A stretch of DNA of 21,421 nt from Oxalobacteraceae bacterium UBA6704 (GCA_002454505.1 DKJA01000112.1:438-21858), one strand, 5' to 3'. Positions 1 to 7,914 are shown, counted from the first letter of the stretch. Program-made: numbers and translations. Notes: generated by a model not told the origin, from the sequence alone.

Positions 1-12
1 GGGTCTGTCCCT
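1..12. repeat. Partial GGGAC-type intergenic repeat
   Basis: GGGTCTGTCCCT lies directly beyond the stop codon of psd and differs by one base from the GGGACTGTCCC unit found in three other intergenic regions of this window. It touches the window edge, so a larger element may continue to the left. On its own this would be too short to call; the recurrence elsewhere at gene 3' ends is the support. Confidence 0.4.
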
Positions 13-18
13 ATTTTT

Positions 19-864
19 TCAGCGCAGGTTGGCCATCACCTCGCCCAGCTGGACGGGGCCGGCGGGTTGCCAGTGGCTGTTGAAGTGGAGGGTGTCTTTC
101 GGGAACAGCATCACCACCGTCGAGCCCAGCAGGAAGCGGCCCAGTTCCTCGCCTTTTTTCAGCACGATGTCCTGGTCGGCGTACGTCCATTCGCAGATGT
201 TCGGCTGGCGGGGCGGGTTCACCACGCCGTGCCAGACGGTCGCCATGCTGCCGACGATCGTTGCGCCCACCAGCGTCATCACGAACGGGCCGCTGGCCGT
301 GTCGAACACGCACACCACGCGTTCGTTGCGTGCGAACAGGCCGGGGATGCCGCGCGCCGTCGTCGGGTTCACCGAGAACAGCGCGCCGGGGACGTAGATC
401 ATCCGCGTCAGCTTGCCGTCGCACGGCATGTGGATGCGGTGGTAGTCGCGCGGCGACAGGTACAGGTTGGCGAAGCTGCCGTGGCGGAACTGCTCGGCCA
501 GCGCCTGGTCGCCTCCCACCAGCGCGGTGGTCGTGAAGCTGTGACCCTTGGCCTGGAAGATCTGGTCGTCCTCGATCGCGCCGAACTGGCTGATGCGGCC
601 GTCGACGGGGCAGACGAAGTCAGCCTGCGCCAACGGCCGCATGCCCGGCTTGAGCGCGCGGGTGAAGAACTCGTTGAAGCTGTGGTAGCTGGCGATGTCC
701 GGATTGGCCGCCTCGGCCATGTTGACGTCGTACTTGCCGACGAACCACCGGATCAGCCGCGTCGTCATCGCGCCGCCTTTGGCGCCGGCCACGCGCCCGG
801 CGAAATTGGTCAGGGCCCCCTTCGGGAGCAGGTATTGCGGCAGCACGGCGAGGCGGTCGGACAC
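19..864 (-). CDS. psd: Phosphatidylserine decarboxylase proenzyme
   Basis: Converts phosphatidylserine to phosphatidylethanolamine at the inner membrane, the last step of PE synthesis. The 281-residue protein has the hallmarks of the bacterial family: a PVDG segment with Asp88, the YHRIHMP segment with His145, and the LGST cleavage motif at 246-249. Ser248 would be the residue converted to the pyruvoyl prosthetic group when the proenzyme cuts itself between Gly247 and Ser248. The three positions line up with the E. coli Asp-His-Ser triad with small offsets. The start is GTG, preceded by AAGGAA about ten bases upstream. The length is normal for the family. It is divergently oriented from the TonB receptor, and the two share a 156-bp intergenic region. 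No operon partner is visible in the window. Confidence 0.95.
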   Translation of the reverse strand: MSDRLAVLPQYLLPKGALTNFAGRVAGAKGGAMTTRLIRWFVGKYDVNMAEAANPDIASYHSFNEFFTRALKPGMRPLAQADFVCPVDGRISQFGAIEDDQIFQAKGHSFTTTALVGGDQALAEQFRHGSFANLYLSPRDYHRIHMPCDGKLTRMIYVPGALFSVNPTTARGIPGLFARNERVVCVFDTASGPFVMTLVGATIVGSMATVWHGVVNPPRQPNICEWTYADQDIVLKKGEELGRFLLGSTVVMLFPKDTLHFNSHWQPAGPVQLGEVMANLR

Positions 865-933
865 GGTAGCGGTATTCCTTATGGGGTCGAAGGCGCATTA
901 TAGCCGCGGCCAGCGGGGCGAAGCGCAGCGCAG

Positions 934-954
934 CCGCAGAAAATATTTCTGCGG
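934..954. promoter_or_regulatory. 21-bp interrupted palindrome, candidate operator
   Basis: Arms CCGCAGAAA and TTTCTGCGG match perfectly around a central ATA. The palindrome lies about 70 bp from the psd start and 67 bp from the TonB receptor start, in the middle of their shared promoter region. No T tract follows on either strand, which argues against an intrinsic terminator. A dimeric regulator site is the most likely reading. The binding protein is unknown; it does not match the Fur box I know, nor a clear T-N11-A LysR box. Confidence 0.5.
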
Positions 955-1020
955 AGCTAACACATTCGCGTAAAAGCGTAGCAAAATAACGTTTACTCTC
1001 CATCCAACGCGCAACCGCCC

Positions 1021-3222
1021 ATGTCCATCCGCCCGACCATTGCCGCCGCCGCCGTGCTGGCCGCCATGCACGCCCACGCCAACGCCCAGACTGTCACGAT
1101 CGCCGAGCCCCTCGCGCCGGCCAAGGTAAAAGAAGACCAGCCGGCTCAAACCATGCAGAAAGTGGAGATCAAGGGCTCGTCGGCCGCTTACGATCCCCGC
1201 CGCGACGACACGGCCAGCAAGGTCGTCGTCAGCAGCGAGGAGATCCTGCGCTATGGCGACACGTCGATCAACGATGTGTTCAAGCGCATCCCCGGCGTCA
1301 CCGTCGGCGGCGCGGCGGGACGGGGCGGCGGCGAGATCCGCATGCGCGGCCTGGGCAGCGGCTACACGCAGATCCTGCTGAACGGCGAGCGCGCACCGGC
1401 CGGCTTCTCGATCGACACGCTGTCGCCGGACGTCATCGAGCGCATCGAGATCGTGCGCGCCGCCTCTGCCGAATTCTCCACGCAGTCGATCGCCGGCACC
1501 ATCAACATCGTGCTGAAGAAAGCCATCAAGACGGCGCAGCGCGAGTTCAAGATCGGCGCGGGCAAGAGCGCCGATGCGAGCAATCCCAACGCCAACCTGC
1601 AGATGTCCGACAAGCTGGGCAAGATGTCGTATTCGCTCAGCGCCGGCGCGTGGCGCTACAACTACGACCGCCAGTCGCCGCGCCAGGAAACCCAGGTGGA
1701 CCCGGCCGGCACGCTGCAGATGCTGCGCCGCGCGACGCAGGACGACGCCGGCCGCTCGGAAGGCGTCAACCTCGCGCCGCGGCTGACGTGGAACCTGGAC
1801 GGCGGCGACTCGCTGACGTCGCAGACCTTCCTGAACTTCAACCGCAACGTCTACGACGGCCGCGAGGAAGTCGACACGATCACCGGCACGCCGCCCCGCT
1901 TCGACACGCGCGACATGGAAAACAGCAACCGCAACCTGTTTGCCCGCACGGACCTGAACTGGGTGCACCGCTTCGCCGGCGGCGGCAAGCTCGATGCCAA
2001 GGCGGGCATCAACGGCATGCGCGCCAGCGGCACGTGGCACGAAATGGATTACCGCACCGGCGCGCTGGGCCGCGATGCCACCGTGCTGAGCGAGACAACG
2101 GAGAAGGGCTTCTCCACGCAGGGCAAATACTCGACGCCGCTGATCCCCGACCACGCGCTGTCGATGGGCTGGGACGCCGGCATGACCCGCCGCGAAGAGA
2201 GCCGCGTGGAGCGCGACATGGTGTTCCTCGGCACGGATCCGGAAGATTCGGACGAAGGCTTCGACGCGAAAGTATCCCGCCTGGCACTGTATGCCCAGGA
2301 CGAGTGGAACATCACGCCGCGCTGGTCGATGTACGCGGGCCTGCGCTGGGAGGGCCTCGACACGGAAAGCGAGGGCAATACCTTCGACACGGTGAGCCAG
2401 ACGTCCAGCGTGTGGAGCCCGCTGGCGCAGACGCTGTACAAGCTGCCGGACAGCCGCGACCAGGTGCGCCTCGCGCTGACCCGCACGTACAAGGCGCCGC
2501 CGGCCGGCAACCTGGTGCCGCGCCGCTTCACGTCCACCAACAACAGCCAGACGGAACCCGACCGCCGCGGCAATCCCGAGCTGCAGCCGGAACTGGCATC
2601 GGGCATCGACGCATCGTATGAACACTACTGGGGCGACAACGCGCTGCTGTCGGCCGCCGCATCGATGCGCCGCATCAGTGGCTACACGCGCCAGGGCCTG
2701 TTCCTGGAAGAAGGGCGCTGGGTCGCCACGCCGGTCAACGACGGCGAGGCCGTCACGCGCAGCCTGGAGCTGGAGGCGAAGTTCCCGTTGTCCGCCGTGA
2801 TGAGCGATGCGCCTGGCGTCGATGTGCGCGCCAGCGTGAGCCGCAACTGGTCGCGCGTCGAATCCGTGCCGGGGCCGGACAACCGCCTCGACCAGCAGAC
2901 GCCGCTGTCCGCCACGTTCGGCGCCGACTACAAGACGCGCGACGGCAAGCTGACCACCGGCGCCAGCTTCGCGTTCAAGGACGGCGGCCCGGTGCGCATC
3001 AACGACAACCAGACGGGCTACCAGAGCGTGCGCCGCGACCTCGACGTGTACGCGCTATGGAAGTTCAATGCGCAGTACCAGCTGCGCGTGGCCGTGTCGA
3101 ACCTGCTGAGCCAGGACTCGGTCAACGACTCGGCGTACACGGACGACAGCGGCACGTTGCGCCGCACCAGCTTCTACCCGGGCTACACGCAGGGCAGGGC
3201 GACGCTGGAGATGCGCTTCTGA
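1021..3222 (+). CDS. TonB-dependent outer-membrane receptor
   Basis: A 733-residue outer-membrane transporter precursor. Residues 1-23 form a signal peptide ending AHANAQ. Residues about 45-52 (QKVEIKG) resemble a TonB box. The plug domain spans about 60-165 and includes the segments INDVFKRIPGVTV, IRMRGLGSGYTQILLNG and IAGTINIVLK typical of the family. The rest is a beta-barrel ending in the outer-membrane C-terminal signature with a final Phe. Known members import siderophores, cobalamin, metals or glycans using TonB energy; the substrate cannot be read from this sequence. ATG at 1021 has no obvious Shine-Dalgarno. The stop codon overlaps the start of the LysR gene by one base (TGATG), so the two are probably translated from one message. 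A perfect 21-bp interrupted palindrome lies upstream. Confidence 0.93.
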   Translation: MSIRPTIAAAAVLAAMHAHANAQTVTIAEPLAPAKVKEDQPAQTMQKVEIKGSSAAYDPRRDDTASKVVVSSEEILRYGDTSINDVFKRIPGVTVGGAAGRGGGEIRMRGLGSGYTQILLNGERAPAGFSIDTLSPDVIERIEIVRAASAEFSTQSIAGTINIVLKKAIKTAQREFKIGAGKSADASNPNANLQMSDKLGKMSYSLSAGAWRYNYDRQSPRQETQVDPAGTLQMLRRATQDDAGRSEGVNLAPRLTWNLDGGDSLTSQTFLNFNRNVYDGREEVDTITGTPPRFDTRDMENSNRNLFARTDLNWVHRFAGGGKLDAKAGINGMRASGTWHEMDYRTGALGRDATVLSETTEKGFSTQGKYSTPLIPDHALSMGWDAGMTRREESRVERDMVFLGTDPEDSDEGFDAKVSRLALYAQDEWNITPRWSMYAGLRWEGLDTESEGNTFDTVSQTSSVWSPLAQTLYKLPDSRDQVRLALTRTYKAPPAGNLVPRRFTSTNNSQTEPDRRGNPELQPELASGIDASYEHYWGDNALLSAAASMRRISGYTRQGLFLEEGRWVATPVNDGEAVTRSLELEAKFPLSAVMSDAPGVDVRASVSRNWSRVESVPGPDNRLDQQTPLSATFGADYKTRDGKLTTGASFAFKDGGPVRINDNQTGYQSVRRDLDVYALWKFNAQYQLRVAVSNLLSQDSVNDSAYTDDSGTLRRTSFYPGYTQGRATLEMRF

Positions 3223-4187
3223 TGCCAGCCGTCGCGCCACTGCGTCCGGCCGACGCCAAGTCGATGAAGATCCCCCGCAGCACGCTGGAACAGTGGCAGG
3301 TGCTGCAGGCGATCGTCGAATGCGGCGGCTATGCGCAGGCGGCGGAGAGCCTGCACCGCAGCCAGTCGTCGGTCAGCTATATGGTGGCCAAGCTGCAGGA
3401 GCAGCTGGGCGTCGAACTGCTGCAGATGGACGGGCGCCGCGCCCGGCTGACCGATAAAGGCGAGATCCTGCTGCGCCGCGCGCGCGACCTGCTGGACCAG
3501 GCGTTCCGGCTGGAAGACCTGGCGCACAGCCTCAACGAAGGGTGGGAAGCGGAGCTGCGCTTCGCCGTCGACAGCCTGTTCCCCAGCAGCCTGCTGATCG
3601 AGATCCTGCGCGAATTCGAACCGCTGGCGCGGCACACGCGGGTCAACATGGAAGAGGTGATCCTGTCCGGCGGCGAGGACGTGCTGGTGGAGAAGCGCGC
3701 CGACATCGTCATCGCGCACCGCGTGGCGCCGGGCTTCTTGTCCGATCCGCTGATGGACATCGAGTTCGTCGCCGTCGCCCATCCCGGCCATCCGCTGCAC
3801 CACCTGGGCCGCAGCATCGGCGAGGACGACCTGACGCAGCACCTGCACATCGTCGTGCGCGATTCCGGCCACCTGAGTCCGCGCGACCTGGGCTGGCTGG
3901 GCAGCACGCAGCGGTGGACCGTGACGAATCCGGCCACGCGGCTTGAGATGATCGCCGGCGGGCTGGGTTTCGGCTGGCTGGCGCGCCACAAGATCGAGGA
4001 GCAGCTGGCGGCCGGCACGCTGAAGGCGCTGCCGCTGCGCTCCGGCCAGAAGCGCCGGCTGTCGCTGGCGCTGGTGGTGGCCAATGCCGAACGGCCGGGG
4101 CCCGCCGCGTGCCAGCTGGTCACCATCATCAAGCGGGTGGTGGCGCGGCATGCGACGAGCATCGGCGTGGGCTGCCCGGAGATGTGA
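3222..4187 (+). CDS. LysR-family transcriptional regulator
   Basis: A 321-residue LTTR. An N-terminal winged helix-turn-helix (about residues 18-78, with the AQAAESLHRSQSSVSYMVAKLQ pattern spread over two helices) is followed by a linker helix. A substrate-binding domain of the periplasmic-binding-protein fold (about 105-300) completes it. The start at 3222 overlaps the receptor stop as TGATG, with GGAG eleven bases upstream. ATG at 3264 (MKIPRSTLEQ) is an alternative that gives a more typical LTTR N-terminus. LTTRs usually sense a small molecule and often regulate neighbours; here co-transcription behind a TonB receptor suggests control of that uptake system, which is inference. The C-terminus converges on the M56 gene with only 12 bp between stops. 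Confidence 0.92.
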   Translation: MPAVAPLRPADAKSMKIPRSTLEQWQVLQAIVECGGYAQAAESLHRSQSSVSYMVAKLQEQLGVELLQMDGRRARLTDKGEILLRRARDLLDQAFRLEDLAHSLNEGWEAELRFAVDSLFPSSLLIEILREFEPLARHTRVNMEEVILSGGEDVLVEKRADIVIAHRVAPGFLSDPLMDIEFVAVAHPGHPLHHLGRSIGEDDLTQHLHIVVRDSGHLSPRDLGWLGSTQRWTVTNPATRLEMIAGGLGFGWLARHKIEEQLAAGTLKALPLRSGQKRRLSLALVVANAERPGPAACQLVTIIKRVVARHATSIGVGCPEM

Positions 4188-4199
4188 AGCGTGGCGGGC

Positions 4200-5732
4200 T
4201 CACGCCCCGTCCAGTTCCTTCAGCGCCCAGCGCGCCTCCGCCTGCACGCTTGCATCCGCATCGCCGGCTGCTTTCTCCAACGCGTTCCGCGTCGCCCATA
4301 TCCTTAAATCGCCCAGCGCATGGGCCGCCTGCCGCCGCACCAGCGGGCTGGGATCGCGCAGCGCCTGCACCAGCGCCGGTGCCTGCCGCGCGGCACCGAT
4401 GTCGCCCAGTGCTCGTGCCGCCTCGCCGCGCACTGCCAGCGCCGGGTCGTGCAGCAGGCCGTTCACCGTGGCCGCCGTGTCGTCGTAACGCAGTTCGCTG
4501 AAGCCCCATGCCGCCAGCTGGCGCACGGTTGCATCGGGATCGCGGGCGGCCAGGCGCAGCGGTTCGACCGCGCCGCGGCCCTCGAACGGCACGGCCACGC
4601 CCTGCGCATGGCGGCGATTGAAATCGCGGGCACGGAGCGCCTGCGCCAGCGCGGCGAAATGCGGATTGCCCAGCGCGTCGAGCTGACGGGCCGCCTGCGC
4701 CCCGGCGCCCGCAATGAAACCCTGCGGCAGCGGTGCGTCATGCGCCGGTTCCAGTGCGGCCAGCGGTGCCGTGCAGCAGGCGGCCAACAGCGTGCCGGCT
4801 ACGTACTGGCGGGCGCTGACGGGTGAACGGCGCCGGCCCGCCTCCAACAGCGCGGCGATGCGTTGCCGCAGCAGCGAACCGGACGACGCGATGGCCACCG
4901 CCGGCATGCCCGGTGCGCGGCTGCATACGGCCAGCAGCGTGGCGGCGTAGCGCGACGGCGGTTCTCCGCCGGCCAGTACGCGGTCGTCGACGGCCCGTTC
5001 GCTGTCGTCGAACATGCGGCGCGCCAGCAGCCATGCCAGCGGGTGGAACCAGTACAGCGCCGTGGCCAGCCGCGCCAGCAGCAGCGCCAGCCAGTCGCGC
5101 CGCTCGACGTGGCCCAGTTCATGGGCGATGACGTCGCGCGGATGCGCATTGGCCAGCGTGTGCGGATCGATGAGGATTGCCGGCCGCAGCCAGCCCCAGC
5201 TCAGCGGCGACGCGATCTGGTTCGACAGTTTCAATGCAACCGGCCGGCGTAGTGCCAGTTCGCTGCGCAAGGTCGCCAGCGCTGCCTGCCACGCCGGATC
5301 GGTGACGGGCGCGGCGGCGCGGTCCAGCGCCGCCAGACGCGCGATGCCGGCGGCGAGGCGCAAGGCCAGCACGGCAGCACCGGCCAGCCACAGCCCGACG
5401 ACGATGGCGCGCCACGAAATGAACGTCGCCGCGTGGGCTGCAGGGGAGGGTAGCGTGGAGGTGGCGGTGGCGCTGGCCGGCAGCGCGGCCGGCGCAATGG
5501 CGGCGGCGGCAATGTCGGCCGGGGCCGTGACGTGCCAGGGCGGCAGCAGCAGCCAGGCGGCGGGCATCAGCAGCACGGCGAACAGCGCCAGTTGCGCGAT
5601 GCAGGCGCGGCGCGCGGCCGAGGCGTTACGCCACACCAGCAGTGTCGCGCAGGCTGCGGCCAGCACAATCGTGGCCTTGGCCTGCAGCAGGACTAGCTGC
5701 AGCAATAGCGGATCGTCGAAAAAACCGTTCAT
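4200..5732 (-). CDS. BlaR1/MecR1-type M56 metallopeptidase with C-terminal HEAT repeats
   Basis: A 510-residue membrane zinc protease. Hydrophobic segments lie near residues 10-34, 44-63 and 106-130, with a fourth near 308-326. The peptidase domain carries HELGH at 204-208, and Glu245 in SERAVDD is the probable third zinc ligand. In BlaR1 and MecR1 such a protease is activated by an extracytoplasmic C-terminal sensor and leads to cleavage of the partner repressor. Here the C-terminus (about 385-508) is not a penicillin-binding domain. It is a run of HEAT/PBS-lyase-like helical repeats, with recurring AVRGEAARALGDIG and LVRRQAAHALGDL units. If BlaR1 topology holds, this domain faces the periplasm. 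The start ATG overlaps the BlaI stop (ATGA), preceded by GGAGGG. It is the last gene of the operon. Confidence 0.9.
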   Translation of the reverse strand: MNGFFDDPLLLQLVLLQAKATIVLAAACATLLVWRNASAARRACIAQLALFAVLLMPAAWLLLPPWHVTAPADIAAAAIAPAALPASATATSTLPSPAAHAATFISWRAIVVGLWLAGAAVLALRLAAGIARLAALDRAAAPVTDPAWQAALATLRSELALRRPVALKLSNQIASPLSWGWLRPAILIDPHTLANAHPRDVIAHELGHVERRDWLALLLARLATALYWFHPLAWLLARRMFDDSERAVDDRVLAGGEPPSRYAATLLAVCSRAPGMPAVAIASSGSLLRQRIAALLEAGRRRSPVSARQYVAGTLLAACCTAPLAALEPAHDAPLPQGFIAGAGAQAARQLDALGNPHFAALAQALRARDFNRRHAQGVAVPFEGRGAVEPLRLAARDPDATVRQLAAWGFSELRYDDTAATVNGLLHDPALAVRGEAARALGDIGAARQAPALVQALRDPSPLVRRQAAHALGDLRIWATRNALEKAAGDADASVQAEARWALKELDGA

Positions 5733-6121
5733 CGTCCCTCCCGTTTGGCCTTGTCGATCAGCTTCTGCAACTGGTCAATCTCCTTGTCGGACAGTTTCGG
5801 CGCCATGCCCAGCAGGGCTGTCGCGGCACTGGCCGGCGAGCCGTTGAAGAACACGCGCACCAGCCGTTTCAGCACGCCTTCGCTGACCTTCTGGCGCGGC
5901 ACCACGGCCGAATACAGATAGCGCTGGCCATCCTCGCGATGCTGCAGAAAACCCTTGTCTTCCAGCCGCGCCAGCATGGCGCGGATCGCCGAATTGCCGG
6001 GCGCGTCGTCGAGCACGTCGCGGATGTCCGTTGCCGTGCCTTCCTGCAGGCGGTAGACGGCTTCGACCACCTGGCGTTCGCGCCACGGCAGGTCGTCGAT
6101 ATCCGGTTGTTGAACGGTCAT
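5729..6121 (-). CDS. BlaI/MecI/CopY-family transcriptional repressor
   Basis: A 130-residue winged-helix repressor of the penicillinase-repressor family. The DNA-binding half (about 8-75) includes LPWRERQVVEAVYRL and the recognition region NSAIRAMLARLEDKGFL. The C-terminal half (about 78-128) supplies the dimerisation helices and ends SDKEIDQLQKLIDKAKREGR. Family members are inactivated by cleavage in the C-terminal domain; FFNGSP at 91-96 sits near the position where S. aureus MecI and BlaI are cut. AAGGAG precedes the ATG. The gene is 10 bp downstream of the hydrolase and overlaps the M56 protease by four bases, the standard blaI-blaR arrangement. It probably represses its own operon through the TACA/TGTA sites at 7032-7061. 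Confidence 0.93.
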   Translation of the reverse strand: MTVQQPDIDDLPWRERQVVEAVYRLQEGTATDIRDVLDDAPGNSAIRAMLARLEDKGFLQHREDGQRYLYSAVVPRQKVSEGVLKRLVRVFFNGSPASAATALLGMAPKLSDKEIDQLQKLIDKAKREGR

Positions 6122-6131
6122 GGCTGGCTCC

Positions 6132-6983
6132 TTATTTTGCTGCGATGGCGCTCTGCCGGGCGGCGGCCGCGCGGATGACCTGCCCGATGGCGCCGATCAC
6201 CAGCTCGGGCTCGTCCATCTGGACGAGGTGGCCGCTGTTGGCCGTCACGACCTGGCTGCCGCCGGTAAAGCGGGAGATCAGGTTTGCGTGGGCGTCGCGC
6301 CACAGCGCCTGCGCGGCCGGCGTCTGCATGAAGAACTCGGGACTGGCATAGGCGCGCATCGACGTGATCACGATCGCCGGCACGTCCGGCAGCGCGCCCG
6401 CGACGGGCCGCGGGCCGTTCAGCGCCGCCAGCACCTCCTTCAGTTCCGGCCGCAGCGACGGCGGCGTGAGCTGTTCCATCAGCCGGTCGTCGTCGGCCGC
6501 CCGTTGCGCATCGAGGTGCCTGAGCGCGGCGGCGAAGTGCTCGTCGCTGGGATCGACGAACACCATGCCGGCGACCTGCCCGGGGTGGCGCGCGGCGAAG
6601 GCACGGATCAGCAGGCCGCCGTACGAATGGCCGACGAGGATGAACGGCGGCTGCAGGCCGGCCGCCTGCACCAGCTGGTCCAGCTCCGCGCTGCTTTGCG
6701 CCGGCGTGCGCGGTTCGGGGCGGGCATCGGACTTGCCGTAGCCGGCACGGGAATAGGTCACCACGCGTGCCGATCGGGCGATGGCCGGCGCGACCTTGCG
6801 CCATGCGTTCAGGTCCATGCCGAAGCCGGATTCGAACAGCACCGTGTACGGGCCTTCGCCCTGCATGGCGAGATTCACCTTGTATTGGCCCACGGCGACC
6901 ATCGCCGGTTCCGCCGCCGTGGCGGTCAACGCTGCCAGCGCCAGGCCGGCACCGGCCAGCAGGCGCATCAGGGATGTTTTCAT
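6132..6983 (-). CDS. Secreted alpha/beta-fold hydrolase
   Basis: A 283-residue serine hydrolase with an N-terminal signal peptide (1-24, ending ATAAEP), so it is probably periplasmic or lipid-anchored nearby. The nucleophile is Ser120 in GHSYGG, the likely acid is Asp144 (VFVDPSDEH) and the likely base is His252 (NSGHLVQMDEP). The oxyanion strand ESGFGMDLNAW lies near 51-61. The substrate is unknown. It is the first gene of the operon with the BlaI-type repressor and M56 sensor, 10 bp apart. AAGGAA precedes the ATG and the tandem operator-like sites lie upstream. By analogy with bla systems it should be the induced enzyme. It is not a recognisable beta-lactamase. Confidence 0.9.
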   Translation of the reverse strand: MKTSLMRLLAGAGLALAALTATAAEPAMVAVGQYKVNLAMQGEGPYTVLFESGFGMDLNAWRKVAPAIARSARVVTYSRAGYGKSDARPEPRTPAQSSAELDQLVQAAGLQPPFILVGHSYGGLLIRAFAARHPGQVAGMVFVDPSDEHFAAALRHLDAQRAADDDRLMEQLTPPSLRPELKEVLAALNGPRPVAGALPDVPAIVITSMRAYASPEFFMQTPAAQALWRDAHANLISRFTGGSQVVTANSGHLVQMDEPELVIGAIGQVIRAAAARQSAIAAK

Positions 6984-7031
6984 CGCGCAGTTCCTTGTCG
7001 TGATTGTTCCGGGTTATTCGGGATTCATGCT

Positions 7032-7061
7032 GCTACATCTGTAGCGTGCCACACTTGTAGC
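7032..7061. promoter_or_regulatory. Tandem BlaI-type operators upstream of the hydrolase operon
   Basis: Two 14-bp dyads lie side by side. GCTACA-TC-TGTAGC at 7032-7045 is perfect, and GCCACA-CT-TGTAGC at 7048-7061 has one mismatch. Their centres are 16 bp apart. BlaI and MecI are known to bind TACA/TGTA dyads, so these fit the repressor encoded in the operon. On the minus strand a -35-like TTGACC (7067-7072) sits just upstream, so a bound repressor would cover the core promoter. I cannot place the -10 with confidence. Confidence 0.7.
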
Positions 7062-7387
7062 ACCTGGGTCAACAGCTATTCGGGAAGGCGGGCGGTGCGG
7101 CATGGTGCGGGAAACTCCGCGGGAGTGCGGCGCAATATATCCATGCCAGCCGGTACACACATGCAATGCGTATCGCTTTTGCCGGATCCGCTGGCGGCAA
7201 ACCGGCCCGGAGTGCCGTTCCGGCTGTCGTGCGCATTATTCGGTGTGGGGTTTTTTATTCTCCCGCCAATCTTTCGCACATTTAATGCGAATAAATGTGG
7301 AATACGATTGCACTCTTATGGTAAATTGGCGGCACATAGAATTCTCACAGATTGTCACACGCGTTTTTCACCCATAAAGGATTTGAG
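7062..7387. other. Gene-free AT-rich upstream region of the H-NS-family gene
   Basis: No convincing gene lies in these 326 bp. The right half is strikingly AT-rich for this genome. It holds a nested pair of perfect inverted repeats: an outer pair CCGCCAAT (7263-7270) and ATTGGCGG (7325-7332), and an inner pair CACATTTA (7277-7284) and TAAATGTG (7292-7299). A further hairpin, TTTGCCG/CGGCAAA, spans 7178-7201. The H-NS gene promoter is presumably here, but I cannot fix its -35 and -10. Confidence 0.5.
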
Positions 7388-7687
7388 ATGACGACCTACC
7401 AGGAATACCAGGCCAAGATCGCTGAATTGCAGAAGCAGGCCGAGCAGGCCCGCAAAAACGAAATTACCCAGGCCAAGGAACAAATCGCCACGATCATGCG
7501 CGAATATGGCCTGTCGATTGCCGACCTGGGCCCGGCCGTGAAAGCCGCCAAGCCGGTCAAGCCGCGCGCGCCGGTGCCGATGAAATACCGTGACGATGTC
7601 ACGGGCCAGACGTGGACGGGCCGCGGCCGCGCCCCAAAGTGGCTGGACGGCCGCAAGAAGGAAGAGTTCCTGATCAAGCAGCAGTAA
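7388..7687 (+). CDS. H-NS-family nucleoid protein
   Basis: A 99-residue histone-like protein that binds AT-rich DNA and silences genes. Residues 1-45 form a charged coiled-coil oligomerisation helix (AKIAELQKQAEQARKNE and onward). A flexible Ala/Lys/Pro linker (50-65) follows. The C-terminal DNA-binding domain (66-99) carries TWTGRGRAPKW at 75-85, the hook that enters the minor groove. This compact form is typical of Burkholderiales. ATG at 7388 is preceded by AAAGGA; an in-frame ATG further upstream lacks such a site. It stands alone, downstream of an AT-rich region likely to be bound by the protein itself, so autoregulation is plausible. Confidence 0.95.
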   Translation: MTTYQEYQAKIAELQKQAEQARKNEITQAKEQIATIMREYGLSIADLGPAVKAAKPVKPRAPVPMKYRDDVTGQTWTGRGRAPKWLDGRKKEEFLIKQQ

Positions 7688-7834
7688 TCCGCTGCGGCGC
7701 ACCGGTGCCTCGCCGGCGTATTGTACAAACAATGCGGAAAAACCTGCGCAGCAAGAACGGTGCGTGGCGGGATTCTCGGCCACGTATCGTTCCTCGTTAT
7801 TCCGGTCCCACGACGGTACCACTGAGTGTTCCCT

Positions 7835-7896
7835 TAAGTACTGCCTAAGTACATTCCGGTAACCGATTGCGGTAAAGCGCCGTAAAGCTTCGTAAA
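7835..7896. repeat. Helically phased short direct repeats
   Basis: TAAGTAC occurs at 7835 and 7846, 11 bp apart. GTAAA occurs at 7872, 7882 and 7892, exactly 10 bp apart. The block lies between the convergent ends of the H-NS-family and VOC genes. The remaining intergenic sequence (7688-7914) shows no gene and no clear terminator with a T tract. Confidence 0.4.
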
Positions 7897-7914
7897 ATTT
7901 CTTTGGGCGTTCGC

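Noticed and set aside
898..2625. Long minus-strand open frame opposite the TonB receptor
   Set aside because: Arg/Ala/Val-rich translation without any recognisable domain, antisense to a clear receptor gene; typical shadow in GC-rich DNA. The same applies to minus-strand frames at 8360-9676 and 12067-13419.
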